This document shows positions 1-8,208 of a DNA stretch of 38,892 nt, one piece after another (position 1 is the stretch's first letter; the number at the start of each line of letters is the position of its first letter). This DNA is from Actinomycetes bacterium (GTDB lineage Bacteria > Actinomycetota > Acidimicrobiia > Acidimicrobiales > RAAP-2). The DNA is taken from the NCBI GenBank assembly GCA_021791635.1, contig JAJYWF010000012.1:1-38892 (forward strand), given 5' to 3'. The translations under genes and the position numbers were made by a program. The notes below the pieces were generated by a model that did not search any database, was not told the DNA's origin, and worked only from the letters and a program-made list of their open reading frames with translations.

Positions 1-137
1 AGCTAAGAAGTTCTGAAGACTCCTTTTGGGTCGGTGGACCTACCGGTAGGCTCGTGCTCAACCAGCGTCTCCGGGAGCCTCCGGCGACACTCCGAAGCTT
101 GCCGGACCGCAGGTGTTGGGCATGTTCTCGGCCACGA

Positions 138-172
138 GGTCCCAGGAGCAAGGTCCCAGGAGCAAGGTCCCA
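138..172. repeat. 14-bp tandem direct repeat upstream of the response regulator
   Basis: The unit GGTCCCAGGAGCAA occurs twice in full (138-151, 152-165) and continues with a partial third copy (166-172). It lies about 100 bp before the response regulator start. Bases 1-275 otherwise hold no gene I can support. The repeat could be a regulator binding array or simple slippage; nothing in the sequence decides. Confidence 0.6.
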
Positions 173-275
173 ATGCCGATGAAGGCAGGGGCGAAATTGA
201 GGACGGGCCGGGGCCGGTGGAACCAAGTGGGGTCGGACGAGAGCCCAGGGCAGCCCCGAAGGGCCGGGAGGTCGG

Positions 276-947
276 ATGAAGATACTGGTGGTCGAAGACG
301 ATCAGGCGGTGCGGTCGTCGCTGGACCGCGCCCTCCGGCTGGAGGGCTACACGGTCGACACGGCTGACGACGGCGGCCAGGCGCTGCGCTCGTTGGCGGC
401 CGAGCCCGCCGACGCCATCGTGCTCGACTTGGGACTGCCGGTCATGGACGGCCTCGAGGTGTGTCGACGGCTCAGAGCCGCTGGCGACGACACCCCGGTG
501 CTCATGCTCACCGCCCGTGACGCTGTCGACGACCGGGTCCAGGGTCTCGACGCCGGAGCTGACGACTACGTCGTCAAGCCCTTCGCCTTGGCCGAGCTGC
601 TGGCCCGGCTCCGTGCCCTCCTGCGCCGGCGCATGGGGTCGGCTGGCGACGTGCTCGAGTTCGGCGACCTGTCGCTCGACCTGGGCACCCGCGAAGCGCG
701 CCGTGGAGACCGGGTGTTCACCCTCACCCGTATCGAGTTCGACCTCATGGAGCTGTTCCTGCGCCACCCTCGCCAGGTCCTCACCCGTGATGTCATCTTG
801 GACCGGGTCTGGGGATACGACTTCGATTCGGGCACCAACTCGCTCGCCGTGTACGTGGGCTACCTGCGTCGCAAGACCGAAGCCGGGGGCGAGGCCCGTT
901 ACATCCACACGGTGCGGGGCGTGGGCTACGTGCTGCGAGACTCGTGA
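276..947 (+). CDS. OmpR/PhoB-family response regulator (MprA/TcrA-like)
   Basis: This is a 223-residue DNA-binding response regulator. The receiver domain covers about residues 1-115, with the acidic pocket at VEDD (6-9), the phosphoacceptor Asp51 in VLDLGLP, and the Lys of VVKPF near 105. A winged-helix output domain covers about 128-220 ([33 protein letters not shown]). The length is normal for the family. A purine-rich GGGAGG lies just before the ATG. It overlaps the next gene, a sensor kinase, by 4 bp (GTGA), so the pair is almost certainly cognate and co-translated. The order and domain types resemble actinobacterial MprAB, but the stimulus and regulon cannot be read from the sequence. 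Confidence 0.95.
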   Translation: MKILVVEDDQAVRSSLDRALRLEGYTVDTADDGGQALRSLAAEPADAIVLDLGLPVMDGLEVCRRLRAAGDDTPVLMLTARDAVDDRVQGLDAGADDYVVKPFALAELLARLRALLRRRMGSAGDVLEFGDLSLDLGTREARRGDRVFTLTRIEFDLMELFLRHPRQVLTRDVILDRVWGYDFDSGTNSLAVYVGYLRRKTEAGGEARYIHTVRGVGYVLRDS

Positions 948-2425
948 CCTTCCGGAGCCGTCTCGTCCTGGTGGCCGCCGTCGCTGTGGTCATCGCCGTG
1001 CTGGCGGCGTCGATCGCCAGCTACTTCGCCGCCCGCAACGCGCTCGTGGGGTCGGTGGACGGCACCCTGGAGACCTCGGCCCAGAACATCATCGCCCACG
1101 GCGGTCGGGTGAACGAGGGTGACCTCGGCATTCAGTTGAACCTTCAGTACGTGAACCCGTCGGGTCAGGTCATCGGCAATGGGAACATCCCGGTGCCGGC
1201 GGGGGCCGGGTCGGTGGCATCGGGCCAGGCGGGATCGTTCTACACCGACGTGACACTCCACGGTCAGGACTACCGGGAACTGGTCGTGAGCGCCGGCCAG
1301 GTGGAGGTGGTGACACAGGGGGTGGTGGTGTCCAGCACCCCGGCCGCTCTCCAGATCGTCCTACCCCTGGTGGCGGTGGACAGCCAGCTCGCCCACCTGG
1401 GCTCCATCCTCATCGCCATCGCGCTCTTGGGGATCGCGCTGGCTCTCCTCTTGGCGTGGCTGGTGGGCCGGACGGCGATCGTGCCCCTGAACGAGCTCAC
1501 CTCCTCAGTCGAGACCGTTGCGGCCACCACCGACGTGACCAGGCGCCTTGACCCCGGGGGGGCGGACGAGCTGGGCCGGCTGCGCCGTGCGTTCAACCAT
1601 CTCTTGGCCGCACTGGAGCGGTCGCGCGAAGCCCAACGTCAACTGGTTCTCGATGCCGGCCACGAGCTGCGGACGCCGCTCACCAGCATCCGCACCAACC
1701 TTGAAGTAGTTCGTCGCCTGGACGAGCTCTCGCCCGAGGACCGTACCGTGTTGGTGGACGATCTGCTCACCCAGATGGAGGAGCTCACTGCGCTGGTCGG
1801 CGACCTGTCCGAGCTCGCGCGGGGTGAGCAGCGTCAGAGCGCTCCCGCGCCCCTTCGCCTGGACGAGTTGGTGGAGGACGCCGTCACCGTGGCGCGCGCC
1901 CACGGACGTCTCCGAGACGTCGGGTTCGAGCTCACGTCGACCAAGACGTGGGTCCTCGGCCAACGGGAGCGCATCGCCCGGGCCGTGGGGAACCTTCTCG
2001 ACAACGCTCTCAAATGGAGCCCTGACGGGGAGACCGTCGAGGTGTCGTGCAGCCAGGGTGAGGTGACCGTGAGGGATCACGGACCGGGAATCGACTCCGA
2101 CGACCTTCCACACATCTTCGACCGCTTCTACCGGGCGCCGGCAGCCCGATCCCGGCCGGGTTCGGGCCTGGGACTGGCCATCGTGGCCCAGGTGGCCGAA
2201 GCCGAAGGCGGATCGGTGGAGGCCGGAAATGCCGAGGGCGGCGGGGCCACCTTCCGACTGGCTTTCCCGCCGCTCAGTGAGCCGGCGTCCTCGACCGGCG
2301 ACACGGGGAGCAGACCCGGAGTGGAGGCCACAGCCGGGGTCGGGAGCACACCCGGGGTGGAGGGTCCGACGACTGTCCCGACGCCGGTGCCCCTCACCAA
2401 GGCCCACGAAGACGGCCCGGCGTAG
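944..2425 (+). CDS. Membrane sensor histidine kinase (MprB-like)
   Basis: A 493-residue class I sensor kinase that starts at the GTG shared with the response regulator stop. Two membrane helices (about 7-30 and 152-175) enclose an extracellular sensor of about 120 residues. HAMP follows, then HisKA with the phosphoacceptor His240 in [12 protein letters not shown]. The HATPase has an N box ([11 protein letters not shown]), G1 (DHGPGID), F box (FDRFYRA) and G2 (GSGLGLAIV). After the ATPase the protein carries a Pro/Gly/Thr/Val-rich tail of about 50 residues with repeated [13 protein letters not shown] words. Such a tail is unusual at the cytoplasmic end and may be a disordered linker. It should phosphorylate Asp51 of the upstream regulator. 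It converges on the VOC gene with 8 bp between them. Confidence 0.95.
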   Translation: MTFRSRLVLVAAVAVVIAVLAASIASYFAARNALVGSVDGTLETSAQNIIAHGGRVNEGDLGIQLNLQYVNPSGQVIGNGNIPVPAGAGSVASGQAGSFYTDVTLHGQDYRELVVSAGQVEVVTQGVVVSSTPAALQIVLPLVAVDSQLAHLGSILIAIALLGIALALLLAWLVGRTAIVPLNELTSSVETVAATTDVTRRLDPGGADELGRLRRAFNHLLAALERSREAQRQLVLDAGHELRTPLTSIRTNLEVVRRLDELSPEDRTVLVDDLLTQMEELTALVGDLSELARGEQRQSAPAPLRLDELVEDAVTVARAHGRLRDVGFELTSTKTWVLGQRERIARAVGNLLDNALKWSPDGETVEVSCSQGEVTVRDHGPGIDSDDLPHIFDRFYRAPAARSRPGSGLGLAIVAQVAEAEGGSVEAGNAEGGGATFRLAFPPLSEPASSTGDTGSRPGVEATAGVGSTPGVEGPTTVPTPVPLTKAHEDGPA

Positions 2426-2433
2426 CGGCGGGC

Positions 2434-2802
2434 TCAGCCGGCGTCGATGAGCTCGATGCGGTTCCCGAAAGGATCGTCCACGTAGCTACGTCGGACCCCT
2501 GGAAGATCACGGTCCGGGCGTACCTCCAGCCCAGCGGCACGCAAGCGGGCCTCGAGATCCTCCAGGTCTTCGACCACCAGGGCTGGGTGGGCCTTGCGGG
2601 CCGGGTGGAAGTCGGGCTCCACGCCCAGGTGCAACGAGACCAGTCCGTTCGAGAACCAGCATCCTCCCCGGGCCGCCAGGGGTTCGGGCTTGACTTGGCG
2701 TTCCATGCCCAACAGGCCGGCGTAGAACGCCTCGGCCCGGTTCTCTTCCCCCACGGGCATGGCCAGCTGGACGTGGTCCAGGGCGACAAGCCGGTACGCC
2801 AT
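2434..2802 (-). CDS. VOC (glyoxalase/bleomycin-resistance fold) protein
   Basis: A 122-residue single-domain VOC protein beginning MAYRLVALDHVQLAMP. The family hallmarks are the His of LDHVQLAMP, the FYAGLLGM helix and the C-terminal DPFGNRIELID with its metal-binding Glu. Such proteins form dimers and bind a divalent metal; members include glyoxalases, dioxygenases and resistance proteins, and the substrate cannot be assigned. The frame stays open 56 codons further upstream, but that part is low-complexity Pro/Arg/Ser and unlike the family, so I start at the ATG at 2802. A TATCGT hexamer lies 10 nt before this ATG and there is no Shine-Dalgarno sequence. Confidence 0.8.
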   Translation of the reverse strand: MAYRLVALDHVQLAMPVGEENRAEAFYAGLLGMERQVKPEPLAARGGCWFSNGLVSLHLGVEPDFHPARKAHPALVVEDLEDLEARLRAAGLEVRPDRDLPGVRRSYVDDPFGNRIELIDAG

Positions 2803-3025
2803 AGTGGGACCAACGATATCGCTCGGGTCGGGCTGAGCTGATCGAAGGGCGACGGTCAGGTCCGTGCCTCTGGCTCGGACCGGTCCTCGCGGCGACGATG
2901 GACTCGCTGGACCGGACGGAATGGCTCGACCGGGGGGACCGCCTCGACCGGCTGGAGCGCGGCCGAGCACGCATCACGACCGGGGTGACCGGACGGCGGC
3001 TTGGCGTCACAGGCCCTCGAACCGC

Positions 3026-3031
3026 TAGCCT
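3026..3031 (+). promoter_or_regulatory. Candidate -10 element (TAGCCT) of the bS22-like gene
   Basis: TAGCCT fits TANNNT and ends 10 nt before the ATG at 3042. No Shine-Dalgarno sequence is present, so the leader would be only a few nucleotides long. The same hexamer precedes the genes at 16933 and 21341. Confidence 0.45.
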
Positions 3032-3041
3032 CCCGCACGAC

Positions 3042-3140
3042 ATGGGATCACTGATCAAAAAGCGCCGCAAGCGTATGCGCAAGAAGAAGCACAAGAAGAT
3101 GCTCAAAGCCACCCGCTGGCAGCGTCGCGCCGGGAAGTAG
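3042..3140 (+). CDS. Small ribosomal subunit protein bS22-like (AURKAIP1/COX24 domain)
   Basis: A 32-residue, extremely basic protein: MGSLIKKRRKRMRKKKHKKM followed by LKATRWQRRAGK. The pattern MGS-[LV]-IKKRRKRM-x-KKKH-[RK]-K-[LM]-L-[RK]-x-TR-x-QRR is that of the tiny mycobacterial small-subunit protein bS22, which is related to the AURKAIP1/COX24 domain of mitochondrial proteins. In the mycobacterial ribosome it sits in rRNA near the decoding region. The frame is open 48 codons further upstream, but that extension is not conserved-looking, and the family always begins MGS. The gene stands alone between a minus-strand VOC gene and the 3' end of ispE. It is easily missed because of its size. 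Confidence 0.88.
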   Translation: MGSLIKKRRKRMRKKKHKKMLKATRWQRRAGK

Positions 3141-3151
3141 CCCTCCCCTCG

Positions 3152-4120
3152 TCATCCGGCGTCGAAAGCGGCGCCTGGCGCAGTTCGGGACCGGAGAAGG
3201 CGAGTGCCGGCCGCCTCTGGTTCCCACCACTGGGGAACCGTACGGACGGCGACGAGCGATCCGTGGGCTCCACCGAGCGTCACGGTCGAGATGCCCTCCA
3301 CCCCGAGCTCCGACGGCGAGCCCTCTACGTACCAGGTGGCGCCGCTCCCGGCCAGGGCCGCTCGGGCGCCGGTGAGCTCTTCGAGCAGTCTCCGCCACGC
3401 CTCCAGGCGCGGTTCCACGGAGATGGCCGCGGCGGTCAGGTCGTTCGAGGAGCCCGGCGCCTCTCCGGGGGCATCGGGCCCCAGTCGGTCCCAGGCGCGG
3501 TACACCGCGGCGGTGTCCACGCCGAACGGAGGGATGAGGAGCACGAAGGTCCGCTCCTCGTAGGGAAGGGGGCGGACCACCTCGCCGACTCCGGTCACGT
3601 GCGCCCGACCACCCACCACGCAGAACGGGACGTCGGCCCCGAGGCCTGAAGCGACCTGCGGGTCGAGGCAACCGGCCCAGCGAAGGATCGCCGCAGCGTC
3701 GGCCGAGCCCCCGCCCAGGCCCCCCCCGACCGGGATGCGCTTCGTGAGGAGCACCCCCGCGGTCCGTCGCACCGCCGACAGCGCCCGGGACACGAGGTTG
3801 CTCGATCCTCGGGGCAGGTCAGCGACTCGAGACGGTATCGCCCCGTCGGCCGCGGTCTCGACCCTGAGGCCGTCGCCAGAAGGGTCGACTTCGAGCACGT
3901 CACAGAGGTCCAGCGCCACCATCTCAGCGTCGAGGTTGTGGTACCCGTCCGGCCGCCGGTCGAGAACCCGGAGCGACACGGTCAGCTTGGCCGGAGCCGC
4001 CAGGACCACCACGCCGGAGCCGCCCGACCCGACCACCTTCCCCTTGTTCCCGGTATCGGGGGTCACGTCCGGTCTCGGATCCCCGGATCGGTTCTCCCCC
4101 ACCCTGACAGCTTGCCCCAT
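3152..4120 (-). CDS. ispE: 4-diphosphocytidyl-2-C-methyl-D-erythritol kinase
   Basis: IspE phosphorylates CDP-methylerythritol with ATP in the non-mevalonate (MEP) isoprenoid pathway. The 322-residue reading has the GHMP-kinase phosphate loop PVGGGLGGGSADAAA (130-144), the expected catalytic Asp141, and the conserved Lys45 in AAPAKLTVSL. The family normally starts about six residues before AAPAK, so the first 30-odd residues (MGQAVRVGENRSGDP and on) may not be translated. GTG codons at 4036 (preceded by AAGGGGAAG) and 4012 are the alternatives. The ATG at 4120 overlaps rsmA by 58 bp and has GAGGAG upstream. It is the last gene of the metG-tatD-rsmA-ispE block. Confidence 0.92.
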   Translation of the reverse strand: MGQAVRVGENRSGDPRPDVTPDTGNKGKVVGSGGSGVVVLAAPAKLTVSLRVLDRRPDGYHNLDAEMVALDLCDVLEVDPSGDGLRVETAADGAIPSRVADLPRGSSNLVSRALSAVRRTAGVLLTKRIPVGGGLGGGSADAAAILRWAGCLDPQVASGLGADVPFCVVGGRAHVTGVGEVVRPLPYEERTFVLLIPPFGVDTAAVYRAWDRLGPDAPGEAPGSSNDLTAAAISVEPRLEAWRRLLEELTGARAALAGSGATWYVEGSPSELGVEGISTVTLGGAHGSLVAVRTVPQWWEPEAAGTRLLRSRTAPGAAFDAG

Positions 4121-4926
4121 GCCGTCACATCGAGCTCCTCAGCCCGGGCATCGGCACGCACGCCGACGGCATCGAAGGCCGCCGGATCGACCACCCCGGC
4201 CAGGGACCGGCGCAGCATCTTCCGACGTTGGGTGAACCCTGCGTTCACCACGGTGCAGAATCTCCGGTAGTCCACCACCGACGGCGGCACCGCCGGTTCC
4301 AGCCGCCGGTCGATACGAACCAGCACCGATGTCACTTTCGGGCGAGGGAAGAACACCGTGGGCGAGACCCTGCCGACGACGGTCGCCTCGGCCCAGTAGG
4401 CGATCTTGACCGACATCGCCCCGTAGGCTCCCTCCCCGGCCGAGGCCGCCATCCGTTCCCCGACCTCCCGTTGGACCATGACGACCATCGACGCGACTTG
4501 GGGGGCGCCCTCCAGCACGCCGACGACCACCGGCGTCGCCACGTTGTACGGCAGGTTGGCCACCAGGTGCCACGGCCCGCGATCCGCAGACAGGACGCGC
4601 TCCCACTCGAGTCGTAGGGCATCGCCCTGGACCACGGTCACGTCGACCCGTGGAACTTGGGATCCGAGCACCTTGCGTAGCACCGTGACCAAGGCCGGGT
4701 CCACCTCGATCGCCACGACGTGGGCACCGGTCTCCGCCAGGGCCAAAGTGAGGGAGCCGAGTCCTGCCCCGACCTCCGCTACCGGCGTGCCTGCATCCAC
4801 TCCGGCCAGGCGCACGATGCGGCGGACGGTGTTGGCGTCCACCACGAAGTTCTGCCCTAACGACCGGCGCGGGTGGAGGCCGTGGTCGGCCAAGAGACGC
4901 TGCACGTCGGCCGGGCTCAGCGTCAC
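4063..4926 (-). CDS. rsmA: 16S rRNA (adenine1518-N6/adenine1519-N6)-dimethyltransferase
   Basis: RsmA (KsgA) dimethylates two adjacent adenines in helix 45 of 16S rRNA late in small-subunit assembly. The 287-residue protein has the LGQNFVVD start region (23-30), SAM motif I EVGAGLGSLT (51-60), the acidic end of strand 2 (AIEVD, about 72-76) and the catalytic NLPYN (124-128). It ends in the small helical domain with FTQRRKMLRRSL. The GTG start at 4926 overlaps the stop of the RlpA-like gene as GTGA, and its 3' end overlaps the likely ispE start. The order rsmA-ispE is the same as in mycobacteria. Loss of this enzyme gives kasugamycin resistance in other bacteria. Confidence 0.96.
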   Translation of the reverse strand: MTLSPADVQRLLADHGLHPRRSLGQNFVVDANTVRRIVRLAGVDAGTPVAEVGAGLGSLTLALAETGAHVVAIEVDPALVTVLRKVLGSQVPRVDVTVVQGDALRLEWERVLSADRGPWHLVANLPYNVATPVVVGVLEGAPQVASMVVMVQREVGERMAASAGEGAYGAMSVKIAYWAEATVVGRVSPTVFFPRPKVTSVLVRIDRRLEPAVPPSVVDYRRFCTVVNAGFTQRRKMLRRSLAGVVDPAAFDAVGVRADARAEELDVTAWGKLSGWGRTDPGIRDRT

Positions 4927-5654
4927 CAGGAGATCGTGACTGTCACTACCCCCTGTCCGGGTGTGGCGATCTGCGAGAAGCCTGTGGCCGACATGTCGAG
5001 GACCCGGCCGGGATTGCTCCCTTCTCGGTCATCCACCACGCATGTGGTCGACGCTCCGGTAGCGGCAGCGACCACTCGGACGGTGGTGCCGAAGGGGAGT
5101 GTGGGGCTGGCGCAGGTTCCCGGGGAGGCCTCGGGGTACCAAGTGGCCTCTCCGCTGAGGGTTGCCGGGGGTGTGGCAGCCGGGGGTGTGGCCGCCGGTG
5201 GTGTGGCTGCCGGAGGTGTGGCTGCCGGTGCCGGAGGTGTGGCTGCCTGGGGTGTGGCTGCGGGTGCCGGAGGTGTGGGTGCCGGAGGTGTGGCTGCGGG
5301 CCCCGGGGCGGGTGCGGGGGGTGTGGCTGCGGGGGCCGGCGCGGGTGCGGGGGCCGGCGTCGTGGGACCCCTGGATGTGGCGAAAGCAGCGAAGTCCACC
5401 AACTCTGAGGGGGGCATCAGAAGCTCGCTGGCCGCCGAGGGAGGAGGCGCGCCGCTGGCACGCTCGTGGCCTATCGACGAGGCGCTCGAACGAGGACTGG
5501 CCAGGAGGGCAAGGGGCATCACCATCAGTGCACCCCCGAAGATCAGCGCGAGCGCGGCTCGTCCTATCGGGCTGTCGTGTGTCCGCAGGGCTCCACCCTT
5601 CGTCTGGGACATGGCGTCGGAGCCAGCGGCAGACCGCCCCTCCGAGAATGCCAC
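4923..5654 (-). CDS. Secreted RlpA-like double-psi beta-barrel protein in the rpfB position
   Basis: A 243-residue exported protein. An N-terminal membrane segment (ALALIFGGALMVMPLALLA, about 34-52) is followed by a Ser-rich stretch and an about 65-residue Pro/Ala/Thr linker of AATPP-type repeats. The C-terminal domain of about 75 residues has the RlpA/expansin-like pattern: EATWYPEASPGTCASP, LPFGTTVRV, VDDREG and GRVLDMS. Two Cys (in GTCASP and TTCVVDD) could form a disulfide. RlpA proteins bind or cleave denuded peptidoglycan; catalysis is not proven for this one. Mycobacteria have the resuscitation factor RpfB at this exact place between tatD and ksgA, so this may be a different wall-acting protein in the same slot. 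Met15 (5612) is an alternative start that leaves a tighter signal peptide. Confidence 0.82.
   Translation of the reverse strand: MAFSEGRSAAGSDAMSQTKGGALRTHDSPIGRAALALIFGGALMVMPLALLASPRSSASSIGHERASGAPPPSAASELLMPPSELVDFAAFATSRGPTTPAPAPAPAPAATPPAPAPGPAATPPAPTPPAPAATPQAATPPAPAATPPAATPPAATPPAATPPATLSGEATWYPEASPGTCASPTLPFGTTVRVVAAATGASTTCVVDDREGSNPGRVLDMSATGFSQIATPGQGVVTVTISW
5167..5363. repeat. Short tandem repeats encoding the Pro/Ala/Thr linker
   Basis: On the plus strand, variants of GGTGTGGCTGCCGGA (15 bp) and related 9-18 bp words are repeated many times. On the minus strand they encode AATPP, APAPG and similar words. The frame is kept throughout, which argues for selection for a wall-spanning linker rather than decay. 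The copy number is likely to vary between strains. Confidence 0.7.
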
Positions 5655-5718
5655 GACGCTAGGGACTCACCCTCGCCCGATGCAAACCGGTCTACCAGCG
5701 CCAGAGCGTTTTTCCAGT

Positions 5719-6639
5719 TCAGCCGCTTGTTCGGCTCTGCGGCAGACCGAACACCGTCGAGGCGTTGCGGGCCGTGATCGAGGCCAGCTCGGAGGGATCC
5801 ATATTCCTCGCCTGCGCCACCGCGGCCCCCACCAGGACCACGTACGCCGGCTCGTTGGGCTTGCCCCGGTGGGGTACCGGGGTGAGGAAGGGGCTGTCGG
5901 TCTCGATCAGGAGACGATCGAGCGGGCACATAGCGGCGGCTTCACGGACTTCGACCGCGTTCTTGAAAGTGACGATCCCGCTGAACGACACGTACATGCC
6001 GGCGTCCAGGCACCGCCGGGCCTCCTCGGGGCCGCCGGTGAAGCAGTGGAGGATCGTGCGCTCGGGCACTCCCTCGGCCGCGAGAACGGAGAACAAGTCG
6101 TCCCAGGCCTGACGAGCATGGATCACCAGCGCAAGTCGGTGACGGTGAGCCAGGGCGATCTGGTCGGCGAACGCCGCCATCTGGGCCTGATGGGGCGAGT
6201 GGTCGTAGTGGTAGTCCAGGCCGCACTCCCCCACCGCCACCAGGTACGGATCGCCCGAAGACACGGACGCGGAGACCAAGCCGACCAGCTCGTCCACCCC
6301 GGACGAGGCCTGGTGGGGATGGAGCCCGGCGGTAGCCCAGATGTCGGGCACGCGATCGCCCAGCTCCCCGGCGGCCGCTGATCGGGCCACGGCCAGGGCC
6401 TGGGTTGAGGTGGCAGGGTCGGTGCCCACGCACACTACGGCCCCCACCCCCGCCTCGAGGGTCCGTACCAGGGTGTCAGTCAGGGCAGCGGTCCTGGGTC
6501 CCTTCGCCGCGTCGGCACCATCGTCGGCATCTTCTGCGGACTCGTCTCGACCCAGGTAGACATCTTGGAGATGACAGTGCGAGTCGAACCAGCTGGTACC
6601 GGGGGACGCCGGCAAGATCTCGCCCTCGGCGAGGCTCAC
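5719..6639 (-). CDS. tatD: TatD-family metal-dependent deoxyribonuclease/hydrolase
   Basis: A 306-residue TIM-barrel hydrolase: WFDSHCHLQD carries the first metal-binding HxH, followed by VGECGLDYHYD, HARQAWDD, LHCFTGG and LLIETDSPFLTP. TatD enzymes act as 3'-5' DNA exonucleases and are linked to DNA repair. I place the start at the GTG at 6639 because it overlaps the metG stop as GTGA, the coupling used throughout this window. The frame remains open to an ATG at 6705, which would overlap metG by 70 bp and add an atypical Arg-rich leader. The gene lies between metG and the RlpA-like gene, as in the mycobacterial metG-tatD-rpfB-ksgA order. Confidence 0.92.
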   Translation of the reverse strand: MSLAEGEILPASPGTSWFDSHCHLQDVYLGRDESAEDADDGADAAKGPRTAALTDTLVRTLEAGVGAVVCVGTDPATSTQALAVARSAAAGELGDRVPDIWATAGLHPHQASSGVDELVGLVSASVSSGDPYLVAVGECGLDYHYDHSPHQAQMAAFADQIALAHRHRLALVIHARQAWDDLFSVLAAEGVPERTILHCFTGGPEEARRCLDAGMYVSFSGIVTFKNAVEVREAAAMCPLDRLLIETDSPFLTPVPHRGKPNEPAYVVLVGAAVAQARNMDPSELASITARNASTVFGLPQSRTSG

Positions 6640-8195
6640 GGTTTGCGACGGGGGAACAGTGCGGCACCCTTCTCGACGGCCAACCCGCCTGGATATCCCC
6701 CCCACGCCGCGGCGTCGGGGAGTCGCTGATCAGCCGGAGAGCCCACGAAGCCGATGCGGTTCCAGAGCGCGCCGGCGGTGGAGGGCATGGCCGGCGACAC
6801 CAACACGGTCACGATACGGAGTGCCTCGAGCGCTGAGCCGAGGACGGCATCCACGTCGGGACCCGGGTCGAGCTTCCACGGCTCGGTCGCCTCCAAGTAG
6901 GCGTTGGCCGCGCCGATCAGTCTCCAGGTGGCCTCGAGCGCCTCGTGGGGCGCCCAACGGTTCCAGGCGTCGATCGCGTCCTGGACGGCCGTGCCGGCGG
7001 CCGCGGCGAGCGGGCTCTGCGGGTCGCACGCCGGACCGGTCCCCCCGCACTTACTGCCCACCACCGTCGCCACCCGGGAGAGGAGATTCCCCAGGTTGTT
7101 GGCCAGATCGGCGTTGTAGCGGGACACGATGCCCTCGTAGGAGAACTCCCCGTCGCTCCCGAGCGGCACCTCCCGGAGGAGGTGGTACCGGACGGCGTCC
7201 ACGCCGAAGTCGTCGACCAGCGCGTCGGGTGCGATCTCGGTGAGACGAACCGGTGACGTCGTCTGCCCTTCACCCCCGTCCTCCCCGGAACGAGCAACCA
7301 GCGTCTTGGAGAGGCGTTCTCCCCCGACGAGGAGGAACCCGTGGACGAACACATGGGGTGCGGGGTCGATATCGGCGGCCATGCACATGGCGGGCCACCA
7401 GACACAGTGGAACTTCAAGATGTCCTTGCCGATGAGGTGATGGGCCACCGGCCACCAATGATCGAATCGATCGGAGTCGGATCCGTACCCGACTGCGGTG
7501 AGGTAGTTCACCAGCGCGTCGTACCATACGTAGAACACGTGTCGTTCGTCCCACGGCACCTGTACACCCCAGTTGAACGAGGTACGCGTGATCGAGATGT
7601 CACGTAGGCCCCCCCGAATGAAGCCGAGTGCCTCGTTGCGCTTGGCCACCGGGAGCACAGCGTCGGGATGGTCTTCATACCACTTCAGCAGGCGGCCCTC
7701 GAAAGCGCTGAGCTTGAAGAAGTAGTTGTCCTCCTCCATAGCCACGACGGGGCGGTGGTGGATCGGACAGTTTCCGTCCTCCAACTGCTCTTCTAGGTAG
7801 TAGTCCTCGCAGGAGATGCAGTAGAGACCCGAGTACGTCCCCAACTCGATGTACCCGCGGTCATAGATGCGCTGGAGGAAGCGGCGCACGGTGTCGTGAT
7901 GGCCGGGCTCGGTGGTGCGGATGAAGCGGTCGTAGCCGATGTCGAGGGACTTCCAGCAGGCCCGAAACCGCTGCACCGTCGTGTCCGTCCACTGCTGCGG
8001 GCTCATCGAGTGTGCGGCGGCGGCCTCGGCGATCTTGGCGCCGTGCTCGTCGGTCCCGGTGAGGAACAGGACATCGTCCCCCATGAGCCGGTGCCAACGG
8101 GCGATGGCATCGGCGTTCACGGTGGTGTACGCCGTCCCGACGTGAGGAGCGTCGTTCACGTAGTAGATCGGGGTAGTAACGTAGAACGGCGGCAC
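6636..8195 (-). CDS. metG: Methionyl-tRNA synthetase with a divergent KMSKS loop
   Basis: A 519-residue class I synthetase that charges tRNA-Met. The HIGH signature is HVGT (18-21). The zinc knuckle uses Cys126, Cys129 and Cys143 with the IHH sequence behind it. WVxxDAL-type and GKDILKFH elements are present. The usual KMSKS is replaced by RLSKT (294-298, in GGERLSKTLV). A Gly/Glu-rich insert of about 20 residues (ARSGEDGGEGQTTSPVRLTE) follows it before the DDFGVDAVRYHLLRE helix. The anticodon-binding helical domain is intact and no C-terminal tRNA-binding domain is fused. GTG is the start and TACGCT lies 7 nt upstream of it. This gene begins the conserved metG-tatD-RlpA-rsmA-ispE run. Confidence 0.96.
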   Translation of the reverse strand: MPPFYVTTPIYYVNDAPHVGTAYTTVNADAIARWHRLMGDDVLFLTGTDEHGAKIAEAAAAHSMSPQQWTDTTVQRFRACWKSLDIGYDRFIRTTEPGHHDTVRRFLQRIYDRGYIELGTYSGLYCISCEDYYLEEQLEDGNCPIHHRPVVAMEEDNYFFKLSAFEGRLLKWYEDHPDAVLPVAKRNEALGFIRGGLRDISITRTSFNWGVQVPWDERHVFYVWYDALVNYLTAVGYGSDSDRFDHWWPVAHHLIGKDILKFHCVWWPAMCMAADIDPAPHVFVHGFLLVGGERLSKTLVARSGEDGGEGQTTSPVRLTEIAPDALVDDFGVDAVRYHLLREVPLGSDGEFSYEGIVSRYNADLANNLGNLLSRVATVVGSKCGGTGPACDPQSPLAAAAGTAVQDAIDAWNRWAPHEALEATWRLIGAANAYLEATEPWKLDPGPDVDAVLGSALEALRIVTVLVSPAMPSTAGALWNRIGFVGSPADQRLPDAAAWGGYPGGLAVEKGAALFPRRKP

Positions 8196-8202
8196 GGCGG
8201 CC

Positions 8203-8208
8203 AGCGTA
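8203..8208 (-). promoter_or_regulatory. Candidate -10 element (TACGCT) of the metG operon
   Basis: Read on the minus strand, TACGCT matches TANNNT and lies 7 nt before the GTG start of metG. There is no Shine-Dalgarno sequence between them, so transcription should begin at or next to the start codon. The rest of 8196-8439 contains no gene I can support. Confidence 0.5.

Noticed and set aside
138-172. Origin iterons or DnaA boxes upstream of the first gene
   Set aside because: Only about 2.5 copies of a GC-rich unit, with no TTATCCACA-like box nearby.
3-908. 301-codon minus-strand frame opposite the response regulator
   Set aside because: Antisense shadow of a gene with complete receiver and winged-helix motifs; no promoter, no domain.
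5167-5363. CRISPR-like array of short repeats
   Set aside because: The repeats are in frame, without spacers, and encode a Pro/Ala/Thr linker.
4873-6381. 502-codon plus-strand frame over rsmA, RlpA-like and tatD genes
   Set aside because: It reads the Pro/Ala linker as GGVAAG repeats and has no domain; it covers three well-supported genes on the other strand.
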